DNA from: Glebionis coronaria
Taxonomy: Eukaryota; Streptophyta; Magnoliopsida; Asterales; Asteraceae
Assembly (NCBI GenBank): GCA_025667525.1
Contig: CM046877.1
Location: 620,200,580 to 620,264,579 of the forward strand
Length of the DNA stretch: 64,000 bases
Direction: 5' to 3'
Shown here in pieces: positions 10,661 to 20,635 of the stretch. The position numbers and the translations under genes were made by a program. Position 1 is the first letter of the stretch. Each line of letters starts with the position of its first letter. The notes under the pieces were generated by a model. The model searched no databases. It saw nothing but the letters and a program-made list of their open reading frames with translations, and was not told the DNA's origin.

Positions 10661-12924
10661 ATCTCGTAGTCAACGACAACAAAATCCGTCGGGAAGGTGA
10701 ATTTGTCAACGCCAACGAAGACATCTTCGGCTATCCCCACTGGATAAGCAACCATACGGTTAGCTAATTCCAAGGTCATTTTGGTGGGGACTAGCTCGGG
10801 GAGAGATAATTGCTTCCAAACACTTAAAGGCATTAAGTTTACACTGGCACCTGGATCGGCTAGGGCCATGCAATTCTCTACTCCCGGGAAGTTGCAAGGA
10901 ATCAAGAAGCGACCCGGATCACCAAGTTTGGTGGGCAATTTCCTTAAGAGCACTGCGGAGCAGTTCTCATTAAGTTGGGTCTGAGCAATGTCAAGAAGCT
11001 TCTCCTTGTCACTTAAAAGATCTTTAAACATCTTAGCGTATTTAGGCATGTGAGCGAGAGCCTCGACAAAGGAGATGTTAAAATTCAATTGTTTAAACAT
11101 TTTTAGAAAGTTTGAAACTTGAATATCATCCTTGCTCTTTTGCTTCTCTTTCCTCAACCTTGAAGGATAAGGTAAATTGGATGAAGAGGAAGGCTTTAGG
11201 GGAGTAGGATCACTCACAACCACGGGTGGTGGGGAAATGGGGAAAGAAGGTGAAGGAGGTGAGGAAAGTTGCTCTTTTACCTTGGTCACAATCACGGGTG
11301 GAGGTGTAGGAAGCTCGGGTTCCATATAACCTTTTCCACTACGAGTGGTGATTGCTTTCATCTCCCCTCTTGGATTCGCAACGGTGTTACTCGGAAGAGT
11401 ACCCGAAGAAGAGGGTTGATTACCTTGGATGAGCGAACCGATCATATCACGTATGTTAAGCGCTTGAGTGCTGAAAGACTCTCTAATGTCTGCGCGAATT
11501 TCATTGCTTTGTTTTGCCATGTCATTCCTTAGCTCGGCTCGAATATCGCTCCCTTGTTTCGCCATGTCATTCTTCAAGTTGACTAATTGACTCTGAAGAT
11601 TCGTCACCATCTCTCTATTAGTCTTCATGAACGTCTCGACGTCTTGATTCAATGCCATCGGTTGATTGAGAGGTGGAGCTTGGTAAGCTTGAGAATTTCC
11701 TTGAGTTGGGTATGGGTTTCTTTGGGATTGATATTGATTGGTAGCACGAGGTTGGGATTGGTTGTTTTGGTTATAGCTTTGTTGTTGGTTTTGGTTTGGA
11801 GGAGGGAAACCGGGTGGAGCAAGATAATTGTTTGAATGATAACTTAGCAAGCTATGGTCTCCTTGAGGACGAGCTTGATAGCCTCCCGTGGGATAAGTAC
11901 CGTATGCTGCGTTAACGTTTTCAGAAAAATTTCCTTGGGTAGAAGGACAATCATTGTAAGAATGAGGACCACCACATGTGTCACAAGAAATAGCAACGGC
12001 TTTAGCTTGTTGAAAGTGGTTTGTGGCCATGGTCATGAAATTCCTGTTCATCTCAGCGAGTTGTCGAGAAATTTCAGTCATTTCGGGATTGGAAGTAGTA
12101 GAAGAAACATTGACTCTCGAGTTAGATCTTGAGGATGCAGATGAATCCCAATTCTTGTGGTGAGTAGTCATGTTTTCAATCAACTCTCGACACTCCTCTG
12201 GTCTCATTTTCATAAAAGTACCACCGGCGGCGGCGTTGATCATGTCACGATCACGAAAAGTGAGACCATTGTAGAAGGTATCAATGAGAGTGACGGGGAG
12301 CATGTTGTGATTTGGACAGCGGTCGATCAAATCATTGTATCGTTCCCAATCATCGAAGAGCGATTCATCATTGTCTTGCATGAATCCACTAATTTGGTTA
12401 CGAAGGCTTGTGACCATGGATGGGGGGAAGTAGCGTGACAAAAAGCGTTGAGTCATGTCATTCCACGTATGAATAGAATTCTTCGGGAGACGGTCAAACC
12501 ATTTTTCGGCATGGTGAGAAAGCGAGTGGGGAAAAAGTTGAAGGCGAAGGTCATCCATAGAAACACCGGGGGACTTCATGCTTTGGGTGATGGTAATGAA
12601 TTTGTCGAGGTGTTTGTTGGCATCATCATCCGAAATTCCGCGAAATGGGTTAGTTTGTACTTGTTGGATCATGTGATGCTTCAACGAAAACTCCTGAGCC
12701 GTGACGTGCATCGGCGCAATCGGGCCTCCGCGTCCGTTCATGGTGGGTTGACACAATTCCTCCATTGTTCGTAAATCAGGTAGGGGGACATTGTTGTTGT
12801 TGTTGTTGTTGTTATTGTTATTCAAATTGGGTAGAGGTGGGTTATTATTGTTGTTATTAACACCAGCCATATCTAAATCTTCACGAGTCTCGGGCTCAGA
12901 ATAGTTCGAAGATCTAGTACGCAT
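10639..12924 (-). CDS. Gag and aspartic protease of element A
   Basis: This 761-residue ORF starts at the ATG at 12,924 with MRTRSSNYSEPETREDLDM, matching the start of Gag in element B. It has an Asn-rich N-terminus with long N runs, a retrotransposon Gag (capsid) domain at about residues 85-255, and a CX2CX3HX4C zinc knuckle near residue 314 (CDTCGGPHSYNDC). A Pro/Gln/Asn-rich linker follows, then a retropepsin-like domain with the active site ALADPGAS near residue 690. The family usually has Leu or Ser after the Asp rather than Pro. The last four residues (SHSH) are out of frame because of the 41-bp deletion relative to B. Gag itself is intact, so particle assembly functions could still be encoded. 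Confidence 0.85.
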   Translation of the reverse strand: MRTRSSNYSEPETREDLDMAGVNNNNNNPPLPNLNNNNNNNNNNNVPLPDLRTMEELCQPTMNGRGGPIAPMHVTAQEFSLKHHMIQQVQTNPFRGISDDDANKHLDKFITITQSMKSPGVSMDDLRLQLFPHSLSHHAEKWFDRLPKNSIHTWNDMTQRFLSRYFPPSMVTSLRNQISGFMQDNDESLFDDWERYNDLIDRCPNHNMLPVTLIDTFYNGLTFRDRDMINAAAGGTFMKMRPEECRELIENMTTHHKNWDSSASSRSNSRVNVSSTTSNPEMTEISRQLAEMNRNFMTMATNHFQQAKAVAISCDTCGGPHSYNDCPSTQGNFSENVNAAYGTYPTGGYQARPQGDHSLLSYHSNNYLAPPGFPPPNQNQQQSYNQNNQSQPRATNQYQSQRNPYPTQGNSQAYQAPPLNQPMALNQDVETFMKTNREMVTNLQSQLVNLKNDMAKQGSDIRAELRNDMAKQSNEIRADIRESFSTQALNIRDMIGSLIQGNQPSSSGTLPSNTVANPRGEMKAITTRSGKGYMEPELPTPPPVIVTKVKEQLSSPPSPSFPISPPPVVVSDPTPLKPSSSSNLPYPSRLRKEKQKSKDDIQVSNFLKMFKQLNFNISFVEALAHMPKYAKMFKDLLSDKEKLLDIAQTQLNENCSAVLLRKLPTKLGDPGRFLIPCNFPGVENCMALADPGASVNLMPLSVWKQLSLPELVPTKMTLELANRMVAYPVGIAEDVFVGVDKFTFPTDFVVVDYEMDRSHSH

Positions 12925-13172
12925 ACACCTGCAGAAGAAAAATACACAGAGAGAATATCTATATAATCTTTTTGGTGCAAAACCTTTTGGAAAAGAATTG
13001 CTTTTTATGATTTTTTAATGTTTTTGTATTTTGAAGAATTTTATATTTTTTATGGTTTTTTGAAAATTTTTGAAGCAAGGAAAATAACGTTCAAAGAACG
13101 GATCCCAAAATTCAATGCGTCTCTCACTAGAAACCGTTAATCTTAACGAAAAGAGCCGGCAGCGGCGCCATT
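12925..13172 (-). other. Leader and primer binding site of element A
   Basis: This short leader sits between the 5' LTR and Gag. At 13,156-13,170 the minus strand reads TGGCGCCGCTGCCGG, which resembles the 3' end of tRNA-Asp, the primer usual for Athila elements. Two bases separate it from the LTR end at 13,173. The rest is T- and A-rich and has no feature I recognise. Confidence 0.8.
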
Positions 13173-14848
13173 TAATACTGGGATTTTACCCAACGTATAA
13201 AATCTTATCGTCCGAATCTCTTCGAATTGAATACCGATCTAAAGTGCGACTCAATTGTCTTTTGGTGAACAAGAGAATGGTTTGGTTGATTATCTATTTT
13301 AAACTAATAGCAAATAAGTAAGTGTCGTTGAGTAAACTAGAAGTTTAAAGATTATACTAAGAATAACAAGTTAAAAATAATGCTAGAAAACTTGAAGGCA
13401 ATATTAGAAAGATACTTGAACACTAAATAAAACTAATACTTAGAAATTTTGCAAAAATAAGAAACTAAACCAACGTAAAATTCCCAAATCGGAATGTGCA
13501 ATAAATGAGGCTGATCGGAATAATATTAATACCCTCGTCGGAATGTTGGAAATGGTGCCATCGGAATATGTGGAAAACAAGCTAATCGGAATGTAGAAAA
13601 TTGAGGAAATCGGAATTTGACATAAAAGATTCCGATCGGAATCCAAACTAAGCCCTCAATCGGAATATGCAAGGACTGCCAAGTCGGAATACAGGGATAA
13701 ACACCTAATCGGAATGTTTAGAAAAACATCCGATCGGATATTTAACTTGAATCAAATCTGAATAATAAGCAAAAACTCCCAATCGGAATGTTCAAAAAGG
13801 CCACAGTCGGAATGTATAAACCCCAATCCGATCACCACGATCGGAATAAGGGGTAAGGGCGTTGGTCGGAATGAGCTACGATCGGAAAGGGGTTTAGAGG
13901 GGTTGCAATCGGAATAAGCTGATCGGAAAGGGGTTTACACCCTTTCCGATTTATGTGGGATTCGTAAATAGCTAAGGTAATAAGCTATATTGAATAAGCT
14001 CACACCAAACTTGAACGAATCAAAACTGAACCGGATCAAATAAGCACTAATATCAACTTATCTAAACTTAAAATAAACAAACTTTTAAATCAAACCATAA
14101 AAATATAAACTTTTTAAGAAAACCTTTTATAAGTAAATAAGCTAAACATGTAAATAAGCCAATAAGCACAAGAATCTTAAGGCTTAATCAAATGAAAGCT
14201 TATGTAGGAACAAAAAGATTAACTTTTTAAGCACAAAACCATTAAGATCAACATGAATTTAATGTGATTCGCACCAAAATTAATCTAAAAATCAAAGAAA
14301 GGTAGAAGGAGATTAAGGATTAAAAGCTTAACTAGAACTTGATTAATGAAATAAGCAATACACAAATGTTTAATCTTGAAAGGTTAAAAGAAAAGATGAA
14401 ACTTAGTGAGAGAAAGTTGAGAACTTTCTCTCTCTAAAACTAGAAAGAAAAGTGAAAAATGAAAGCTAAAACTAAAAGACTAACTCTCCTCCTAATGTGT
14501 ATTAAGAGGGTATTTATAGGAAAAGTGGAAGGAGTGCATGTGTTGCATCTTCTTTCTTTCTTCACGTCTTCTCGACTCGATTTAATTCTTTGTCTTTCTC
14601 GATGTCGTCTCGGGATTAATTAAACTCTTCTTAACATTTCTTCATTTATTTAGACTCGAGTTCTTTGACTTCATTAAACTTCCGTCTTCAGACTTGTTCT
14701 TCGATAGGCATTAGACTTCCGTTCTTTTGGCACTCTTGATCTTTTGACTTCGTCTTTTCCCCGTTTTCTTCGATAAAAGCCCGTGAAAGCCCGTGTTTTC
14801 TTCCTTTTTCATCTTTTGGCCCTAAAACACAATAAAAACACAAACCAC
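13173..14848 (-). repeat. 5' LTR of element A, inner part
   Basis: This is the larger part of the 5' LTR; the remaining 94 bp are at 26,033-26,126 beyond element B. On the plus strand it starts TAATACTGGG beside the primer site, so the sense-strand U5 end reads TATTA instead of the usual CA. It holds the TCGGAAT array (about 13,487-13,955), a TATA box (14,511-14,518) and a hairpin (14,488-14,509). Bases 14,844-14,848 (ACCAC) are the left copy of the B target duplication. Confidence 0.88.
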
Positions 14849-16520
14849 TGATAGGTGTGAAAACACCCATCCTTTTACCACTTAATTCTGGCTAAAACGA
14901 GACCAAAACACGTATTTAATATCATTTGTTTGGAATTATGCGTGGTTTTTGTGTTTATTGTGTTTTCAGAGTCAACCGGATGAATAATGAAGAAAACATG
15001 GGATTGCACGGGCTTTATCAAGGAAAAAGACTCAAGACGAAGTCTATTGTCCAAGAGATGCAAAGGATTTGAAGTCATTGTGCCTATTTGAAGATTTATC
15101 GAAGAATAGAGCCAAAGATGGAATATTCATATATGTCGAAGAACTCGAGTCTGTTAAATAAAAGATTATACGACGAGTTGGAATTATTCACCGACACTTC
15201 TAAAAATCCAAAGTCGGAAACGTTTAATTAAAAGAGACGAGAAGACTAAAGAAGGAAGAAGAAAAGAAGCCCAAAACCAAGCCCATTTGCAAGCCCATAC
15301 ACACGCCTATATAAAGGCCCTTACTTCACAAATTTCACACACTTAGTTAGTTTTAGTTTTTGGGTTTATCTAGTTTTAGAGAGAGAAAGTTCTAAACTTT
15401 CTCTCACTAGATTTCATCTTTTTCTCTTCCAAATTCAAACTTTTGTATTATCTTTCATTAATCAAGTCTAGTTTTCAAGCTTTTAATCTTTAATCTCATC
15501 CTTTCTTTCTTTTACTTTGATTGATTTTGGTACAAATCTAGCATGATCCGTGTTGTTCATCAATGATTTGTGCTTAAAAAGTTGATTTCTTTTTATGTTT
15601 CCTTAAGTTTATACACTAATAAGCTTTAAGATCCTTGTTCTTATTGGCTTATTTGTTGATTTAGCTTATTTACTTTTTAAAGTTTTATAAAAAGTTCATC
15701 TTTTTATCATTTGATTTATAAGTTTGATTATTTGAAGCTTAGATAAAGTGTTCTTAGTGCTTATTTGATCAGCTTATTATTGAATTCGAGCTAGTCTTGG
15801 GAGTTAGCTTATTCCATAAGCTTATTTCCCTTGATTTTAGTGTCGAATTTGCACCATTTTCGGAAAGGGTAACTCCCTTTTCCGACCTTGTATTCCGACC
15901 AAGCACACAACCCTCTTTCCGATCGTATGATCGGAAAAGGGTTTAGGTTTTCCGATTTGCACCTTTTTCTTATTCCGATCATAGCTTGATTTGGTGGATT
16001 CCGATTACTGTTGGTTATTGATATTCCGATTGGTAGGTTTTTAAATATTCCGATTAGTCTTATTGGCAACATTCCGATCAGCGTCATTGTGTGTTATTCC
16101 GATTGTTCTTTTGTTCACATTCTGATCAAAGTGATCGGAATATATTCCGATTGAGGGCATTTTTCCACTATTCCTATTTGAGGTGTTTTGTTCCGATCTT
16201 ACTTTCTTTTAGTATTTTCCATCTAAGTTCTTATTTTTCACAATTTTTTTCAAGAGTTAGTTTTTATTGAGTGTTCATTTATTTTCATAATACAATCTTT
16301 AAGTTTTCAATCATTTATTTTTAAACTCGTTTCTTTTTTTTAATCTTTTAAAGCTTTAAGTTTACTCTTTGACACTTAATTTTTTGTCATTAGTTTAAAA
16401 TAGATAAACAAACCAACCACTTTTTAATAACCAAGAACAAATCATTCCACTTAGAGCCGGGATCAATTCGAGAGGATATCGAGAGAAATAAATCTGAACC
16501 CATAGAAAATCCTTGTATCA
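14849..16520 (+). repeat. 5' LTR of element B
   Basis: The LTR starts TGATAGGTGTG and ends CCTTGTATCA, a normal TG...CA pair. A strong TATA box lies at 15,308-15,317. A perfect 11-bp hairpin follows at 15,381-15,405, GAGAGAAAGTT and AACTTTCTCTC around CTA. An array of ATTCCGAT-type motifs occupies 15,860-16,195, on the same sense strand as in element A. Two bases separate the LTR end from the primer binding site. Confidence 0.92.
15308..15317 (+). promoter_or_regulatory. TATA box of B 5' LTR
   Basis: TATATAAAGG is a near-ideal plant TATA box inside the U3/R junction region of the LTR. The 3' LTR has the same box at 24,831-24,840. Unlike A, D and E, no hairpin follows immediately; the nearest begins about 64 bp downstream of the box. 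Transcription would start about 30 bp after it, by general plant promoter geometry. Confidence 0.65.
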
Positions 16521-16756
16521 AATGGCGCCGCTGCCGGCTCTTCTCGTTAAGATCAAAAGTTTTTTGTGAGAACTTGGATTTTGGGATCCGTTCCCCGTGA
16601 ACGTTACTTTTTCATAAAAATTTTCAAAAAAAAAAAAAAAGAAAAAAAAAATTCCTAAAAAAATATAAAATTTTCAAAAATCCTAAAAACTAAAAAAAAC
16701 ATAAAAACCAAAAATATTTTTGCTTTGTTTTTCTTTGTTCGTTCTTTTGCAGGTGT
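16521..16756 (+). other. Primer binding site and leader of element B
   Basis: TGGCGCCGCTGCCGG at 16,523-16,537 resembles the tRNA-Asp 3' end, the Athila primer. The remaining leader up to the Gag ATG at 16,757 includes an A-rich run at about 16,628-16,715. No ORF precedes Gag. Confidence 0.85.
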
Positions 16757-18316
16757 ATGCGCACTCGATCCACGTCCTATCAAGAGCCCGAGCCTCTCGA
16801 TAACTTAGACATGGCCGGTGTACAAAACAAAAACAACATACCACCTCCAAACAACAATAATAACAACAACAACCCACCTTTCAACAACATGAATAACAAC
16901 AACAATGAGCCACTTCCGGATAATCGCCCGATGATTGAACTGCTGCAAGCTCATGTAGATGGAAACACTGATCCAATTGTCATACCTCCAATTGCAGCCA
17001 ACAACTTTGAGCTAAAATCAGGCTTTATCCAGATGGTCTCCGCTCAACCATTCTTGGGGCGTACCATTGATGACCCACATGACCATATCAAGAGATTCTT
17101 GCAACTCACCAACACGGTCAAATTAAATGGTGTTCCACAAGAGGTTATCAGGTTACAACTTTTTCCCTTTTCTTTAGAGGGACAAGCCCGGCATTGGCTT
17201 GCTAAGGAACCGCCACCGAGTATTCTCTCGTGGACGGATTTGGAAACCAAGTTTATCAATTACTTTTTCCCAACCTCTCGTACTACCGCTTTGCGAAATG
17301 AAATCATAAATTTTGAACAAAAGTACGATGAGTCGTTCAGTGAATCTTGGGATCGTTTTAAAGATCTTTTAAGAAAATGCCCACAACATGGTTTTACCAA
17401 AGTACATCAAATTAATACTTTTTACAATGGTTTAAGCATGAGTGACCAAGATTCACTAAACAGTGCCTCGGGGGGTAATCTTTTGGCTAAAACTTCCAAT
17501 GCTGCTTGGGATATCATTGAGAATAAGTCTCGTGTGCAAACCAAGAGTGTTCGGACCAATGTCGCTAGTGCTAGCACTAGTGACAGCGACAAGCAATTGG
17601 ATAAAATCACTGTGCTTCTTGAATCGCTTGTCACCCACACCGTCAGTAACAACAACAGCAACAACGCTAAAAACGCTCAAGTCAATGCTGTTAGTCAACC
17701 ATGCGAGATATGCTGGGGTCTTCACTCTTATACCACTTGTACGGCCACCCAAGACTACCCTTCAGAGAATGTGAATGCAGCATATGGCACCTATCCTCAA
17801 CCTGCTTATCAAGCTAGACCTCAAGGTGACCGTAATTTGCTTAGCTACCGCTCCAACAACTACCTCTCACCACCCGGTTTTCCTCCAAACAACCCAAACC
17901 AACAACAAAACCTCAATCGCCCTCCTCAACAACAACAACAACCTCGTACACCATACATCCCACCTCACAAACAGCAACAACCACCTCAACGAAACAACCA
18001 AGTTTACCAGCAACCTGCTTATCTACCACCAGCATACACTGCTCCTTCCAACCAAACCCCCGCATCACATCAAGACATTGGAACCTACATGAGGACTAAC
18101 GATGTGATCGTGGATAATCTCCAACAGGAAGTGCGCAACTTGAAAGCAGACCTGATGAAACAAGGGAATGATCTGAGAGCTGATATGAAGAACACTATGG
18201 ATAGTCAAATGAATGACTTAAGAAACATGATGGCTAGTTTCTTCCACGATAATCAACCCTCTTCTTTTCGGGTACTCTTCCGAGTAACACCTATGCGAAT
18301 CCAAGAGGGGAGATGA
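16757..18316 (+). CDS. Gag of element B
   Basis: This 519-residue Gag starts MRTRSTSYQEPEPLDNLDM, the same opening as in element A. It has Asn-rich runs (residues 23-55), a capsid-like retrotransposon Gag domain at about 80-260, and a zinc knuckle CEICWGLHSYTTC (CX2CX3HX4C) near residue 316. A Gln/Pro-rich linker and a heptad-like segment follow at about 440-500. In element A, Gag runs straight into the protease. Here the pyrimidine run near 18,262-18,270 is two bases longer, so the frame leaves the protease and stops at 18,316. The pol frame resumes with an ATG at 18,313, overlapping by four bases. This is more likely an indel than programmed recoding. Confidence 0.85.
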   Translation: MRTRSTSYQEPEPLDNLDMAGVQNKNNIPPPNNNNNNNNPPFNNMNNNNNEPLPDNRPMIELLQAHVDGNTDPIVIPPIAANNFELKSGFIQMVSAQPFLGRTIDDPHDHIKRFLQLTNTVKLNGVPQEVIRLQLFPFSLEGQARHWLAKEPPPSILSWTDLETKFINYFFPTSRTTALRNEIINFEQKYDESFSESWDRFKDLLRKCPQHGFTKVHQINTFYNGLSMSDQDSLNSASGGNLLAKTSNAAWDIIENKSRVQTKSVRTNVASASTSDSDKQLDKITVLLESLVTHTVSNNNSNNAKNAQVNAVSQPCEICWGLHSYTTCTATQDYPSENVNAAYGTYPQPAYQARPQGDRNLLSYRSNNYLSPPGFPPNNPNQQQNLNRPPQQQQQPRTPYIPPHKQQQPPQRNNQVYQQPAYLPPAYTAPSNQTPASHQDIGTYMRTNDVIVDNLQQEVRNLKADLMKQGNDLRADMKNTMDSQMNDLRNMMASFFHDNQPSSFRVLFRVTPMRIQEGR

Positions 18317-20625
18317 AAGCAATCACCATTCGCAGTGGCAAAGGTACCAAGGAACCCGAGCTTCCTATACCTCCATCGGTGGTTGTGACTAAGGAGAACG
18401 AGTCACCTGCTCCTATTCCTCATCCTTCTACTTCCCCAATTTCTCTACCTATTCCTTCTACCCCTCCTCCACCCAAGGATGTGAGGGATCCTATTCTCCC
18501 AAAGCCTTCCTCTTCTTCCAATATACCTTATCCATCTAGGTTGAGGAAAGAGAAGCTCAAAAGCAAGGACGATATTCAGGTTTCAAATTTTCTTAAAATG
18601 TTTAAACAACTGAATTTCAATATCTCCTTCGCTGAGGCTCTCACTCACATGCCCAAATATGCGAAAATGTTTAAAGATCTTCTGAGCGACAAAGAAAAAC
18701 TTCTTGATATTGCCAACACCCAACTTAATGAGAATTGCTCTGCAGTGCTCTTAAGGAAATTGCCAACCAAGCTTGGTGACCCGGGTCGTTTCTTAATCCC
18801 TTGCAATTTCTCGGGAGTAGAGAATTGCATGGCCCTATCCGATCTAGGTGCCAGTATTAATATTATGCCTCTAAGCATTTGGAAGCAATTATCTCTCCCA
18901 GAGCTAGTCCCCACCAAAATGACTTTGGAATTAGCCAACCGTACGGTTGCTTATCCAGTGGGGATAGCCGAAGACGTCTTTGTAGGAGTCGACAAATTCA
19001 CTTTTCCTTCCGATTTCGTCGTCGTCGACTACGAGATGGACCCTCGTGTTCCCTTGATCGTGGGTCGTCCATTCCTGAGGACCGGTCGCACTCTCATCGA
19101 TGTTGAAGTCGGTGAGCTTATCATGAGAGTGGGTGACGATAAAATCGTCTTCAACATGGGAAAGTTGTCTAAACAACCTTATTCAAACGAGAGTGTTAAT
19201 TGTATTGACGTTCTTGATGAGGCTTGTGAAGAACACTTCCAAAATGCTTGCAAAAGTATTCCTACTTCTCTTCCCAATGTTGAAACCGTTGCCTCTATCG
19301 ATTCATCATTGTCTCTATTTGAAGATAGTGATTTGTTTTGGAACAATGTTGAAGACACCATGGGAGATGTGAATTTAGCTAATGATGATTCTCCCACCGA
19401 TGGGGATGAAGACATGAATTTCTTTGAAAATCTTCTCAACGAAGACAATCCTTCTCCTCCATCTCCAACGGTCATTGCTATCGATACTCCGACTTTAAAT
19501 ACGCCTCCCGTCGAAAATCCTCCGGATTTAGAACTTAAGGAGTTGCCGCCCCATCTCGAGTATGTATTCCTTGAAGAAGAGAAGAAGTCGCCAGTCATCA
19601 TTGCTAAGGACCTAAAGGAAGAAGAAAAAGCCCGACTTATCACCGTGTTGAAAGATCACAAGAAGGCTATTGCTTGGAAAATCTCTGATATTCGTGGAAT
19701 TGATCCTCACTTCTGCACACACAAATTTCTCATGGTGGACGACTTTAAGCCCACAATTCAAAGCCAACGAAGGGTGAATCCAAAAATACATGAAGTCATC
19801 AAAACAGAGGTTATCAAACTTCTTGATGCGGGTATGATTTACCCTATTTCGGATTCACCATGGGTTAGTCCAATCCATTGTGTGCCCAAGAAGGGCGGAA
19901 TAACCGTTGTGCCCAATGAACACAACGAGTTGATTTCCACTCGTCTCGTTACTGGGTGGAGAGTTTGTATAGACTACCGCAAACTCAATGATGCCACGAG
20001 AAAGGATCATTTCCCTCTACCTTTTATGGACCAAATGCTTGAACGTTTAGCGGGTAATGAATATTACTGCTTTCTTGATGGTTTTTCGGGTTATTTCCAA
20101 ATACCCATCGATCCCCAAGATCAAGAAAAGACAACATTCACTTGTCCCTATGGCACATTTGCGTACAAAAGAATGCCTTTTGGCTTATGTAATGCGTCCG
20201 GGACTTTCCAAAGGTGCATGTTAGCTATCTTCCATGACATGGTTGAACAAACCATGGAAGTCTTCATGGATGATTTCTCGGTCTTTGGGGATTCCTTCTC
20301 TTCTTGCCTTGCCAATTTGGAACGTATGCTTAAGCGGTGCGAAGACACTCGCCTTGTTCTGAATTGGGAAAAATTCCATTTTATGGTAAAAGAAGGCATC
20401 GTGCTGGGACACAAGATCTCCAAAGCCGGTTTTGAAGTAGACCGTGCTAAAGTCGATGTTATCGCCAAGTTGCCTCCACCTTCAACCGTGAAGGGTGTGA
20501 GAAGTTTTCTGGGTCATGCGGGCTTCTACCGTCGATTCATCAAAGATTTTTCTCAAATCGCTCGCCCGATGACCCACCTCTTGGAAAAAAGATACTCCTT
20601 TTATCTTTTCCAAAGAGTGTCTTAA
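18313..20625 (+). pseudogene. Protease, RT and part of RNase H of element B
   Basis: The frame opens at MKAITIRSGKG, which in element A is the interior of the Gag-Pol fusion. It includes a retropepsin region with SDLGAS near residue 176 and the RT with DSPWVSPIHCVPKKGG, FLDGFSGYFQ and MPFGLCNASGTFQRCM. The catalytic FMDD falls near residue 650. The frame ends at 20,625 after HLLEK because an A run near 20,585-20,590 has one base more than in A. The true protein would continue in the next frame at the residues around 20,600. So RT is present but cannot be joined to RNase H and integrase in this copy. Confidence 0.85.
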
Positions 20626-20635
20626 AGCCTTCAAC

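Noticed and set aside
7745..12774. Plus-strand ORFs of 60-170 residues opposite element A pol and gag
   Set aside because: They are antisense shadows of the minus-strand polyprotein and have no family features.
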